This document shows, one piece after another, positions 9,680-17,300 of a DNA stretch of 64,000 nt. Within the stretch, counting starts at the first letter, position 1; each line of letters opens with the position of its first letter. Source of the stretch: Aquimarina acroporae (GTDB lineage: Bacteria > Bacteroidota > Bacteroidia > Flavobacteriales > Flavobacteriaceae); the NCBI RefSeq assembly GCF_023195925.1, contig NZ_JALPRE010000007.1:1-64000 (forward strand), read 5' to 3'. Made by a program: the position numbers and the translations under genes. The notes beneath the pieces are model-generated. The model saw nothing but the letters and a program-made list of their open reading frames with translations. It was not told the DNA's origin and ran no database searches.

Positions 9680-10228
9680 ATGAAAGAAAAATCAGGAAAA
9701 ACACAAGATTTAATAGATAAAAAATTCTTAGAAGAACGAAGTGTATTCCTTTGGGGACAGGTAGATGACAAATCTGCAAAACATGTAATAGACAGGTTAA
9801 TGTATCTGGATATGATTGGAGATCAGGAAATCAAGCTTTACATTAACAGTCCGGGAGGTTATGTTACTTCTGGCTTTGCGATGTATGACACTATTAAAAG
9901 TTTAAAAAGTCCTGTTTCTACCATTTGTACTGGGCTTGCTGCTTCTATGGGTTCTATTCTTCTTAGTGTTGGAGAAAAAGGCAGAAGGTTTATACAACCT
10001 CATGCAAAGGTAATGATTCACCAACCTAGTGGAGGTGCCCGAGGTCAAGCTTCTAATATAGAAATTCAAGCTGCAGAAATTCTTAAAACTAAAGAATTAA
10101 GTGCTCAGATATTGGCAGATAATTGTGGACAGGATATGGAAAAAGTATTAAAAGACTTTAATCGTGATTATTGGATGGACGCTCAAGAATCTTTAGACTA
10201 CGGAATCGTAGATGGTATCTTAGAATAA
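9680..10228 (+). CDS. clpP: ClpP-family serine protease (short paralogue)
   Basis: ClpP forms the self-compartmentalised proteolytic chamber that works with ClpX or ClpA/C unfoldases in the cytoplasm. The catalytic triad is intact: Ser89 in GLAASMGS, His114 in VMIHQPSGG, and Asp163 in the NRDYWM segment. YINSPGG (about residues 54-60) is the family signature. At 182 residues it lacks the N-terminal propeptide of the main bacterial ClpP, and no clpX is next to it. This suggests a second ClpP paralogue rather than the housekeeping tig-clpP-clpX copy. It is followed after 24 bp by a VanY-like peptidase, probably in the same transcript. Confidence 0.88.
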   Translation: MKEKSGKTQDLIDKKFLEERSVFLWGQVDDKSAKHVIDRLMYLDMIGDQEIKLYINSPGGYVTSGFAMYDTIKSLKSPVSTICTGLAASMGSILLSVGEKGRRFIQPHAKVMIHQPSGGARGQASNIEIQAAEILKTKELSAQILADNCGQDMEKVLKDFNRDYWMDAQESLDYGIVDGILE

Positions 10229-10252
10229 AAGAGCAAAGGATATATTTATTCT

Positions 10253-10978
10253 ATGTATCGAAGAGATTTCATAACATTAAATATCATTACAGCTTTAGGG
10301 TTATCTTTAACCTCTTTTTCACTTCTTCAAAGTAAATTTTCTAAGGATGATTTAATGGGAAAAAGTGACCCTTCTCTGTTTGGTAATGGGTATCTACTTC
10401 AAAAAGAAGCACACGAGGCCTTTTTAAAAATGAAAGCTTCTGCTCTTGCTAGTGGTTTCAAGATTAAAGTAGTCTCAAGTTACCGGAATTATGCCCATCA
10501 AAATAGAATCTGGGAACGTAAATACAAAAAATTTACTGCAAATGGCTTATCGCCTCAGGAAGCCATTTTGAAGATTATCGAATACTCAACCATCCCTGGC
10601 ACTTCGAGACATCATTGGGGTACCGACCTTGATATTGTCGATGGTAATGCTCCCCAACCCAAAGGTCTATTACTCGCAAAAAATTTTGAAGCCAATGGTC
10701 CTTTCTGCCCTTTTAAAGAATGGATGGACAAACATGCTAATTCTTTTGGATTTTATCTGGTATATACCAATAAAACAAATAGAAAAGGATTTAAATATGA
10801 ACCCTGGCATTACTCCTATGCTCCCATATCAATCCCAATGCTAAAAGAATATCTTAAACTAGATATTGCTGCCGAATTGAAAAAGGCTAACCTAATGGGA
10901 AGTAATTTTTTCTCTGAAAACTTTATTAACTCTTATGTGAAAGAAAATATTTCTGACATAAATCCTCAATTATTATAA
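10253..10978 (+). CDS. M15-family D-alanyl-D-alanine carboxypeptidase (VanY-like)
   Basis: 241 residues with an N-terminal hydrophobic segment preceded by RR (MYRRDFITLNIITALGLSL), so it is exported or membrane-anchored in the periplasm. The M15B zinc motif is present: Ser118-x-His120 ... Gly123 ... Asp127 (SRHHWGTDLD), with Glu183-Pro-Trp185-His186 supplying the catalytic Glu and third ligand. VanY-type enzymes trim the terminal D-Ala of peptidoglycan stem peptides, or cleave L-Ala-D-Glu-type bonds in related members. The usual A of SxHxxGxAxD is replaced by D125, which is seen in this subgroup as far as I recall. Likely co-transcribed with clpP. Confidence 0.87.
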   Translation: MYRRDFITLNIITALGLSLTSFSLLQSKFSKDDLMGKSDPSLFGNGYLLQKEAHEAFLKMKASALASGFKIKVVSSYRNYAHQNRIWERKYKKFTANGLSPQEAILKIIEYSTIPGTSRHHWGTDLDIVDGNAPQPKGLLLAKNFEANGPFCPFKEWMDKHANSFGFYLVYTNKTNRKGFKYEPWHYSYAPISIPMLKEYLKLDIAAELKKANLMGSNFFSENFINSYVKENISDINPQLL

Positions 10979-11032
10979 CCAATTATACTAAAATTCTACT
11001 ATTTTAGTTATTTATTCAAAAGCCCCATAACT

Positions 11033-11500
11033 ATGAAAACTTTTTTTAAGTACTATTTATGCGCATTTATTGCAATTACTGCTGTCGTTTCTTGTTCTGA
11101 CGAAGATGATACAGTTACTTCTCCTAATGAGATTTCGATCACCGAAGAAATATTGAAACTTGTTAATGAACACAGACAAAGTCAAGGTCTTTCTGCTCTT
11201 GAGATGAATACCACAGCTGAAGAACTCGCTGTTGATCATACTAGGTATATGATTTCTCAAGGTGACATTAGCCATGATAATTTTTCATCGAGAAGTGGTG
11301 TTCTAAATGAAAAAGAAAATGCCACAGGAACTGCAGAAAATGTAGCAAGTTTTTATCCTGATGCTGCAAGCGTTGTACAAGGATGGTTGAACAGTGAAGG
11401 TCACCGAAGAAATATTGAAGGTAACTTTACTCATACCGGTATTGCAGCTCTCAAAGATGACCAGGGAAGATATTACTATACACAAATTTTTTATCGCTAA
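11033..11500 (+). CDS. CAP (SCP/PR-1) domain lipoprotein
   Basis: 155 residues: lipoprotein signal with lipobox AVVSC (Cys21), an acidic linker (SDEDD), then a compact CAP domain from about residue 38. CAP landmarks visible: LVNEHRQSQGLSAL, the DISHDNF segment, GTAENVAS and VVQGWLNSEGHRRNI, giving the usual His/Glu cavity. The cellular role of bacterial CAP (YkwD-like) proteins is poorly known. The protein should sit in the outer membrane facing the periplasm, or on the surface. Ends before a 13-bp hairpin. Confidence 0.88.
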   Translation: MKTFFKYYLCAFIAITAVVSCSDEDDTVTSPNEISITEEILKLVNEHRQSQGLSALEMNTTAEELAVDHTRYMISQGDISHDNFSSRSGVLNEKENATGTAENVASFYPDAASVVQGWLNSEGHRRNIEGNFTHTGIAALKDDQGRYYYTQIFYR

Positions 11501-11566
11501 ACTATGCAAACTCAACATGCTGGTTAGTACTAATCACGTTCTTTAATTAGATCACAAACCTCTAGT

Positions 11567-11616
11567 AGTTGCTTACTAAGAAGTGTTTTTTAACATTTTA
11601 TTAGTAAGCAACTTTT
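11567..11616 (+). terminator. Terminator after the CAP lipoprotein gene
   Basis: Perfect 13-bp inverted repeat AGTTGCTTACTAA (11567-11579) / TTAGTAAGCAACT (11601-11613) with a 21-nt loop, then TTTAT. The loop is longer than usual. Confidence 0.65.
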
Positions 11617-11656
11617 ATATTCATTAACTTTAAATGTTGAATAAAATATTTCCAGC

Positions 11657-12427
11657 ATGAGACGAGGAGGTTTAAAAATTCGTATCCTTATAGGATTAGC
11701 AATTGTCGCATTTGCATTCTTCAAAAAATGCAACAACAAAACGCTAAATCCATATACAGATAGAGTGCAGAATATTAACATGACCAGCGATCAGGAAATC
11801 GCAATAGGTTTGCAAAATGCACCTGCAATGGCCGAACAGCACGGTGGTTTATATCCTGATCAAAAGTTACAAAGCTACATAGATATGGTAGGGCAAAAAC
11901 TTGTGAACTCTAGTATGGCCAAAGAGACACCTTATAAATATGAGTTCCATTTATTGGCAGATCAAAATACTATTAATGCATTTGCACTACCAGGTGGTCA
12001 AATTTTTATCACTTATGCTCTATTATCGCAACTACAAAATGAAGATCAGGTCGCAGGAGTTTTAGGCCATGAAATAGGCCATGTTTTAGGTCGTCATTCT
12101 GCAGAGAGAATTGCAGAACACGAGTTTTGGAAAACCATATCTACAGGAGCATCTGTTGGTGCAGATATGGGTGGATTGGTAAACGGTATTGGGCAAAATA
12201 TATTACTTGGTAATGGTCGTGATGATGAACTAGAAAGTGATAAGCTAGGCGTATTATTTATGATAAATTCAGGATATAACCCTGAAGAAATGATAGGAGT
12301 TATGAAAATTCTAAAAGCTGCCGCCGGTCCAAGTAGAACTCCGGAATTTCAAAGTACACATCCTGACCCGGAAAACAGGATTGAAAAAATAAAAGAAGCA
12401 ATACGAGAATATCAAGGTCAGAATTAA
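11657..12427 (+). CDS. M48-family zinc metallopeptidase
   Basis: 256 residues with an N-terminal hydrophobic anchor (residues 8-22). The gluzincin motif HEIGH is at 138-142, with downstream acidic residues E191/E193 in DDELESDKLG providing the third zinc ligand (ExxAD-like). NAFALPGGQIFIT (about 107-119) is the BepA/YggG-type substrate strand signature. The family degrades or helps fold periplasmic and outer-membrane proteins (BepA in E. coli), so a periplasmic, membrane-tethered quality-control protease is likely. The gene stands alone and ends at a strong terminator. Confidence 0.88.
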   Translation: MRRGGLKIRILIGLAIVAFAFFKKCNNKTLNPYTDRVQNINMTSDQEIAIGLQNAPAMAEQHGGLYPDQKLQSYIDMVGQKLVNSSMAKETPYKYEFHLLADQNTINAFALPGGQIFITYALLSQLQNEDQVAGVLGHEIGHVLGRHSAERIAEHEFWKTISTGASVGADMGGLVNGIGQNILLGNGRDDELESDKLGVLFMINSGYNPEEMIGVMKILKAAAGPSRTPEFQSTHPDPENRIEKIKEAIREYQGQN

Positions 12428-12429
12428 AA

Positions 12430-12465
12430 AAACCGGTTTGTGTGATGAATACAAACCGGCTTTTT
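12430..12465 (+). terminator. Terminator after the M48 peptidase gene
   Basis: Stem CCGGTTTGT (12433-12441) / ACAAACCGG (12451-12459), flanked by an A-tract and by CTTTTT; bidirectional, serving also the convergent ankyrin gene. Confidence 0.9.
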
Positions 12466-12491
12466 ACTTTTATGATTGACCAATCAAATAT

Positions 12492-12875
12492 TTATGATAA
12501 TTCTTTAAGCAATTGAATAGCTTCTTGAGCGTTTGACATCTTTGCAAATTTTATCGCTGTAAAGCCCTTACTATTTCTAGCTTTTACTCTAGCTCCTTCC
12601 TTTACTAATAACTTAATAATATCTACACGATTATATCGCGCTGCATACATTAATGGAGTCATTCCATTAGACTTTTCGTTAACATCGCTTCCCAGCTCGA
12701 TCATTTTTTTAACCGCATCTAAATCTCCTTTTACAACTGCCATACAAAATGGATTTGTTCTAACATTTGCAAGTTCAAAAGTTTCGTTACTATTAGCTAC
12801 CGTAGTTGTTTCTCCGGCAAAACTTGCAGAAGAAATAAATAATGCCGTTAAAGCAAATAAAAATGTTTTTTTCAT
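12492..12875 (-). CDS. Secreted ankyrin-repeat protein
   Basis: I place the start at the ATG at 12875 (MKKTFLFALTALF), because the 20 upstream in-frame codons do not resemble coding sequence while this Met opens a textbook signal peptide ending SASFAGE. The mature part carries about three ankyrin repeats (CMAVVKGDLDAVKKMIELG, MTPLMYAARYNRVDIIKLLV, FTAIKFAKMSNAQEAIQLL). Ankyrin repeats bind proteins; the partner in the periplasm is unknown. Single gene, convergent with the M48 peptidase. Confidence 0.83.
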   Translation of the reverse strand: MKKTFLFALTALFISSASFAGETTTVANSNETFELANVRTNPFCMAVVKGDLDAVKKMIELGSDVNEKSNGMTPLMYAARYNRVDIIKLLVKEGARVKARNSKGFTAIKFAKMSNAQEAIQLLKELS

Positions 12876-13305
12876 GATGAATGAATTTAAAATTAAATAT
12901 TGGTTTACACTTAATAAGACCTTAGATCTCAACATTTTGTTACATCAAAAATTGGAAATAACATAATATTAACCTTTACACAACAAAATATTAGAACTAT
13001 TCTTAGCCATTTAATCAATTTTCATCAACTATTAGTTTGATTTTTTGACGACACAAAGAAAATTGTAAAATTCTTAGAAAAAAAGGTCTTATTTTAAGGA
13101 TAACTCATAAATAACCTTTTCTATACAAATACGTTAATAGTTTCCCAAAAACTCATTCTGTAATAACCTTTAATAAAGGCATAAATGACCTACCATTAAC
13201 TAAGCAATTTTGTGTACTTATTTTTGAAGTTGTACATTTACCGCTTGTCATTTTTTATCATAAAAACCGCACAAAGGGCCAACAAAAAAATTAAATGCTA
13301 ACCAC
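12876..13305. other. 430-bp gene-free stretch between the ankyrin gene and gpmI
   Basis: No coding region supported. It contains divergent promoter space. An 11-bp sequence, AATAAGACCTT (12913-12923), recurs as its exact inverse AAGGTCTTATT at 13083-13093, and there is a small palindrome CCTTT-aat-AAAGG at 13167-13179. The probable gpmI promoter lies at 13210-13240. Confidence 0.6.
13210..13240 (+). promoter_or_regulatory. gpmI promoter, TTG-N20-TACATTTA
   Basis: TTG at 13210-13212 and TACATTTA at 13233-13240 match the Bacteroidota sigma-A consensus (TTG ... TAnnTTTG) except for the last base. The predicted transcript start would be about 55 bp upstream of the gpmI ATG. Confidence 0.45.
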
Positions 13306-14823
13306 ATGAATAAAAAAGTAATCCTAATGATATTAGATGGGTGGGGAACCTCTCCCGATCCAAAAGTTTCTGCAATTGATAATGCTGAAACTCCTTTTAT
13401 TGATAGTTTATATACCAAATTCCCTACTGCTTCACTGCGAACAGATGGACTTCATGTTGGGCTACCCGATGGTCAAATGGGAAATAGCGAAGTGGGACAC
13501 ATGAATTTGGGTGCAGGAAGAATTGTATATCAAGATTTGGCTAAAATTAATATGGCTGTTGAGAACAATACTCTTAAGAATGAACAAGTATTGACAGACG
13601 CTTTTCGTTATGCCAAAGACAACAATAAAAATGTTCACTTACTGGGGTTAGTGAGTGATGGAGGGGTGCATTCGCACATTAACCATATTAAAGGGTTACT
13701 AAATGCTGCTAACGATTATGATCTAACCAACGTTTTTTTACATGCCTTTACAGATGGACGTGATGTAGATCCTAAATCTGGAATTAAACATATTAAGAAC
13801 ATTCAAGAGCATATGTCAAATACTACTGGGAAATTAGCCTCAATAGTTGGAAGATATTATGCAATGGATAGAGATAAACGTTGGGAACGAGTAAAACTGG
13901 CATATGACCTCATTGTAAACGGAATTGGAGAAATAAGTGAAAATGCCATAGAAAGTATTCAAAAGAGCTATGAAAATGATATAACCGATGAATTCATCAA
14001 ACCAATCTTGATGCAAGAGAACGGCAAGTCAGTTGCAACTATAAAAGATGACGATGTTATAATCTTTTTCAATTTTAGGACTGATCGAGGACGTGAATTG
14101 ACCGAAATGTTGTCACAAAAAGACATGCATGAATTTAACACTCATAAACTTCCTCTATATTATGTTACCATGACAAATTATGATGATACTTTTGAAGGCA
14201 TAAAAGTCATTTATGATAAGGAAAATATTACGCAGACTTTAGGACAAATATTGTCTGAAGCAGGCAAAAAGCAGATTCGTATTGCCGAAACAGAAAAATA
14301 TCCTCACGTTACCTTCTTTTTCTCTGGCGGACAAGAGGCTCCATTTGAGGGAGAGTCAAGGATTTTAAGAGATTCACCAAAAGTAGCCACTTATGATCTT
14401 AAACCCGAAATGAGCGCTTACGAACTTAGAGATGCTCTGGTACCTGAATTAGAAAAAGAAGAAACTGATTTCGTGTGTTTAAATTTTGCCAATGGAGATA
14501 TGGTGGGACACACTGGTGTTATGGAAGCAGCAATAAAAGCTTGTGAAGCCGTAGACAAATGCGTAAAAGATGTAGTATCAACCGGACTTGAACATGGGTA
14601 TGCTACATTACTAATTGCAGACCATGGAAACTGTGAAACGATGATCAATCCAGATGGTACTCCACATACAGCTCATACTACCAATCCGGTTCCTTTTATT
14701 CTAATCGATAATGATCAAATCGATATAAAAGATGGGGTTTTAGGGGATATTGCACCTACGATACTTGAATTAATTGGTGTAGAAAAACCACAGGCCATGA
14801 CACAAAACTCATTACTTAAGTAA
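13306..14823 (+). CDS. gpmI: 2,3-bisphosphoglycerate-independent phosphoglycerate mutase
   Basis: 505 residues, full length for the family. It interconverts 3- and 2-phosphoglycerate in glycolysis and gluconeogenesis using two Mn2+ ions and a phosphoserine intermediate. Visible landmarks: ILDGWG near the N-terminus (metal Asp11), the phosphorylated Ser61 in GQMGNSEVGHMNLG, HAFTDGRDVDP, GRYYAMDRDKRWER, FFNFRTDRGRE, the C-terminal metal motif VGHTG and ADHGNCE. Cytoplasmic, monocistronic, preceded by a candidate promoter. Confidence 0.97.
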   Translation: MNKKVILMILDGWGTSPDPKVSAIDNAETPFIDSLYTKFPTASLRTDGLHVGLPDGQMGNSEVGHMNLGAGRIVYQDLAKINMAVENNTLKNEQVLTDAFRYAKDNNKNVHLLGLVSDGGVHSHINHIKGLLNAANDYDLTNVFLHAFTDGRDVDPKSGIKHIKNIQEHMSNTTGKLASIVGRYYAMDRDKRWERVKLAYDLIVNGIGEISENAIESIQKSYENDITDEFIKPILMQENGKSVATIKDDDVIIFFNFRTDRGRELTEMLSQKDMHEFNTHKLPLYYVTMTNYDDTFEGIKVIYDKENITQTLGQILSEAGKKQIRIAETEKYPHVTFFFSGGQEAPFEGESRILRDSPKVATYDLKPEMSAYELRDALVPELEKEETDFVCLNFANGDMVGHTGVMEAAIKACEAVDKCVKDVVSTGLEHGYATLLIADHGNCETMINPDGTPHTAHTTNPVPFILIDNDQIDIKDGVLGDIAPTILELIGVEKPQAMTQNSLLK

Positions 14824-14918
14824 AATATACAATCTCATAATAGTAATAGTAAACTACCTTAAAAATTCTTGGGGCAGAAGAAGTCTTTACATTATATTAG
14901 CACACTATTCGCTGTTAT

Positions 14919-15491
14919 ATGAAAAAAATACTTTTATTATTTACGCTTCTAATATTAAATGCCTGTATAAGCGCTACAGTAGCTGTTAATACTGGGGTTA
15001 ATTCATCTTCTGTCAATGACAATGAGGAAACTTTAGCTACACAATCTAACCCTGATATTCTTGTTGGAAAACACCAAAGAAAAGATTTGGAGCAAGCCCC
15101 TTTTGGGTCATGGTTCAACACAAATTATGAGGAGTATACGGCTGATGCATCAACTGTTGAAAAAATAGCTCCTAAGCTTCAAGATATTTCCATTAAAGCA
15201 TTTATGGGAACGTGGTGCAGTGATAGTAAACGAGAAACGCCTAATTTTTATAAAATTCTTGATCAAGCAAAATTTGATTACAATAATTTCGAACTCATTA
15301 CAGTATCACGATCAAAAGAAACCCCGGAAGGTTTCGAAAAAGGTCTAAATATTATAAGAGTCCCTACGTTTATTTTTTATAAAGAAGGAAAAGAAATTGG
15401 GAGGTATGTTGAATTTGCACAAGAAAGTCTTGAAAAAGATATCTTAGCTATTGTATCGGGAGAACCCTATAAACACTCTTATGAGGATTAA
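14919..15491 (+). CDS. Thioredoxin-like lipoprotein with CxxS active site
   Basis: 190 residues with a lipobox LNAC (Cys16), so outer-membrane or periplasmic. The thioredoxin fold is evident: hydrophobic strand AFMGTWCSDSK with Cys100 and Ser103 at the active site, then the VPTFIFYKEGKEIGRYV segment with the cis-proline. The usual second cysteine is Ser, giving CSDS. CxxS proteins cannot do ordinary dithiol oxidation and usually act as monothiol reductases, isomerases or binding proteins. A potential partner gene is not obvious nearby: gpmI lies upstream and map downstream with its own promoter. Confidence 0.85.
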   Translation: MKKILLLFTLLILNACISATVAVNTGVNSSSVNDNEETLATQSNPDILVGKHQRKDLEQAPFGSWFNTNYEEYTADASTVEKIAPKLQDISIKAFMGTWCSDSKRETPNFYKILDQAKFDYNNFELITVSRSKETPEGFEKGLNIIRVPTFIFYKEGKEIGRYVEFAQESLEKDILAIVSGEPYKHSYED

Positions 15492-15507
15492 ATGAGTCCA
15501 CATTCGA

Positions 15508-15535
15508 TTGATTCGTAATATTCTTCGTAAATTTG
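15508..15535 (+). promoter_or_regulatory. map promoter, TTG-N17-TAAATTTG
   Basis: TTG (15508-15510), a 17-bp spacer and TAAATTTG (15528-15535) match the Bacteroidota consensus exactly. The predicted leader before the ATG at 15567 is about 25 nt. Confidence 0.7.
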
Positions 15536-15566
15536 CCTTCTTTAATTCGGAATTCTGTACTGATTT

Positions 15567-16385
15567 ATGATAATTACAAAAACACGTGAAGAAATAGAGT
15601 TAATGCGCGAAAGTGCATTAATCGTATCCAAAACCTTGGGAATGCTAGCTCCTGAAGTAAAACCTGGTGTTACTACCCTTCAATTGGATAAACTTGCGGA
15701 GGAATTTATAAGAGATCATGGAGCTATTCCCGGTTTCTTAGGATTATACGATTTTCCGAATACCTTATGCATGAGTCCAAATGCGCAAGTGGTTCATGGT
15801 ATACCTAATGACACACCTTTGGAAGAAGGTGATATTATATCTATTGACTGTGGTGCAATTAAAAATGATTTCTATGGAGATCATGCCTACACTTTCCCGG
15901 TAGGAGAAGTGTCTGAGGAGGTTGAAAAATTATTACGTATTACCAAAGAATCACTTTATAAAGGAATTGCAGAATTAAAAGTTGGGAACAGAGTTGGAGA
16001 TGTTGGATACGCTATTCAAAGATATACTGAAGACGCTGGTTATGGTGTAGTAAGAGAATTGGTAGGTCACGGACTTGGAAGAAAAATGCACGAGGATCCT
16101 GAAATGCCAAATTACGGACGTCGAGGAAGAGGAAAGAAGTTTGTTGAAGGAATGGTGGTCGCTATAGAACCTATGATTAATATGGGAACTCACCGTATTA
16201 AACAACTTCGTGATGGATGGACCATTCTTACTGCGGATGGTAAGCCCAGCGCACACTTTGAACATGATGTAGCTATTGTAGATGGAAAACCAGAGATTCT
16301 TTCTACTTTTAAATATATCTACCAAGCATTAGGTATAGAATCTGATGAAGAAGATGCCTTTAGACAAGAATTACTGGCAATTTAA
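15567..16385 (+). CDS. map: Type I methionine aminopeptidase
   Basis: 272 residues. It removes the initiator methionine from nascent proteins in the cytoplasm. All five metal ligands are visible with family spacing: Asp94 and Asp105 (IISIDCGAIKNDFYGDHAY), His168 (GHGLG), Glu201 (AIEPMI) and Glu232 (HFEHDVAI). The nearby VVHGIPND carries the substrate-side histidine. Followed after 29 bp by a methyltransferase, probably in the same transcript. Confidence 0.97.
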   Translation: MIITKTREEIELMRESALIVSKTLGMLAPEVKPGVTTLQLDKLAEEFIRDHGAIPGFLGLYDFPNTLCMSPNAQVVHGIPNDTPLEEGDIISIDCGAIKNDFYGDHAYTFPVGEVSEEVEKLLRITKESLYKGIAELKVGNRVGDVGYAIQRYTEDAGYGVVRELVGHGLGRKMHEDPEMPNYGRRGRGKKFVEGMVVAIEPMINMGTHRIKQLRDGWTILTADGKPSAHFEHDVAIVDGKPEILSTFKYIYQALGIESDEEDAFRQELLAI

Positions 16386-16414
16386 TCTTTTGTAAGCCCA
16401 CGATAAACGTCTCT

Positions 16415-17182
16415 ATGAAAAGGCTTTTCAAATTTATATTAAATACTATTCCCAGACCTCTACTTATAAGATTAAGTTACTTGGTGAGACCACTAATTTC
16501 TTTAATTCTTAGAGGAAATACATTTACAGACCCCATCGACGGTAAAAGTTTTTCCAGATTTTTGCCTTATGGATATGGAACACAACGAGATAACGTTCTC
16601 TCCCCTTCTACCCTATCATTAGAACGACATAGATTACTGTGGTTATATCTTAAAAATGAGACCGATTTTTTTACACAGAGCTCAAAAGTGTTGCATTTTG
16701 CACCAGAACAAGCTTTTTATAAACGTTTTAGAAAATTAAACCACATCAATTATACCACTACAGATCTTAATTCACCACTTGCCGATGTAAAAGCTGATAT
16801 CTGTGATTTACCTTTTGAGAATGATATGTATGATGTCATTTTTTGTAATCATGTGCTTGAGCATATTCCTGATGACACTAAGGCCATGCAAGAACTTTTT
16901 CGGGTTTTAAAGCCGGGTGGAATGGCCGTTTTACAGATACCGCAAGATCTAAATCGGGATATAACTTTTGAAGATGACTCTATTATAGACCCTAAGGAAA
17001 GAGCAAAAATTTTCGGTCAATATGATCATGTTCGGGTTTATGGCAGAGATTATTTTGAAAAGCTGAGATCTATTGGTTTTCGGGTAGAAGAAATAGATTA
17101 TACCGCGATTTTACTAGAAACTGAAGTAAAAAAGTACTGTCTTGCAAAGGGAGAAATTTTACCAATTTGTTATAAACCCTAA
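16415..17182 (+). CDS. Class I SAM-dependent methyltransferase (methyltransf_11 type)
   Basis: 255 residues. The region from about 95 to 190 is a Rossmann methyltransferase core: VLHFAPEQAFY (motif I region, degenerate), TTDLNS, ADICDLPFENDMYDVIFCNHVLEHIPDD (motifs II-III) and LKPGGMAVLQIP (motif post-III). The N-terminal ~40 residues are hydrophobic and basic. The substrate cannot be read from the sequence. Position after map suggests co-expression but no functional link. Confidence 0.82.
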   Translation: MKRLFKFILNTIPRPLLIRLSYLVRPLISLILRGNTFTDPIDGKSFSRFLPYGYGTQRDNVLSPSTLSLERHRLLWLYLKNETDFFTQSSKVLHFAPEQAFYKRFRKLNHINYTTTDLNSPLADVKADICDLPFENDMYDVIFCNHVLEHIPDDTKAMQELFRVLKPGGMAVLQIPQDLNRDITFEDDSIIDPKERAKIFGQYDHVRVYGRDYFEKLRSIGFRVEEIDYTAILLETEVKKYCLAKGEILPICYKP

Positions 17183-17280
17183 GCATTGCTTACTTTAAGA
17201 GAAAGATTTAGGTCTAAAAGTAGCTTTTTGCGATATTTGTTACTTAGTAGAGTGAACATGTAACCACTTCCTTAACGTTG

Positions 17281-17288
17281 TAAATTTG
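17281..17288 (+). promoter_or_regulatory. -7 element TAAATTTG for the CHAT gene
   Basis: Perfect TAnnTTTG match ending 12 bp before the ATG at 17301, implying a leader of only about 6 nt. No TTG is found at the expected -33 spacing. The in-frame TTG at 17286 is part of this element and so is not the start codon. Confidence 0.45.
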
Positions 17289-17300
17289 ACAGATAAACCT

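Noticed and set aside
12913-13093. Inverted pair AATAAGACCTT / AAGGTCTTATT 160 bp apart
   Set aside because: Short and distant in an AT-rich gap; no element between them looks mobile and chance cannot be excluded.
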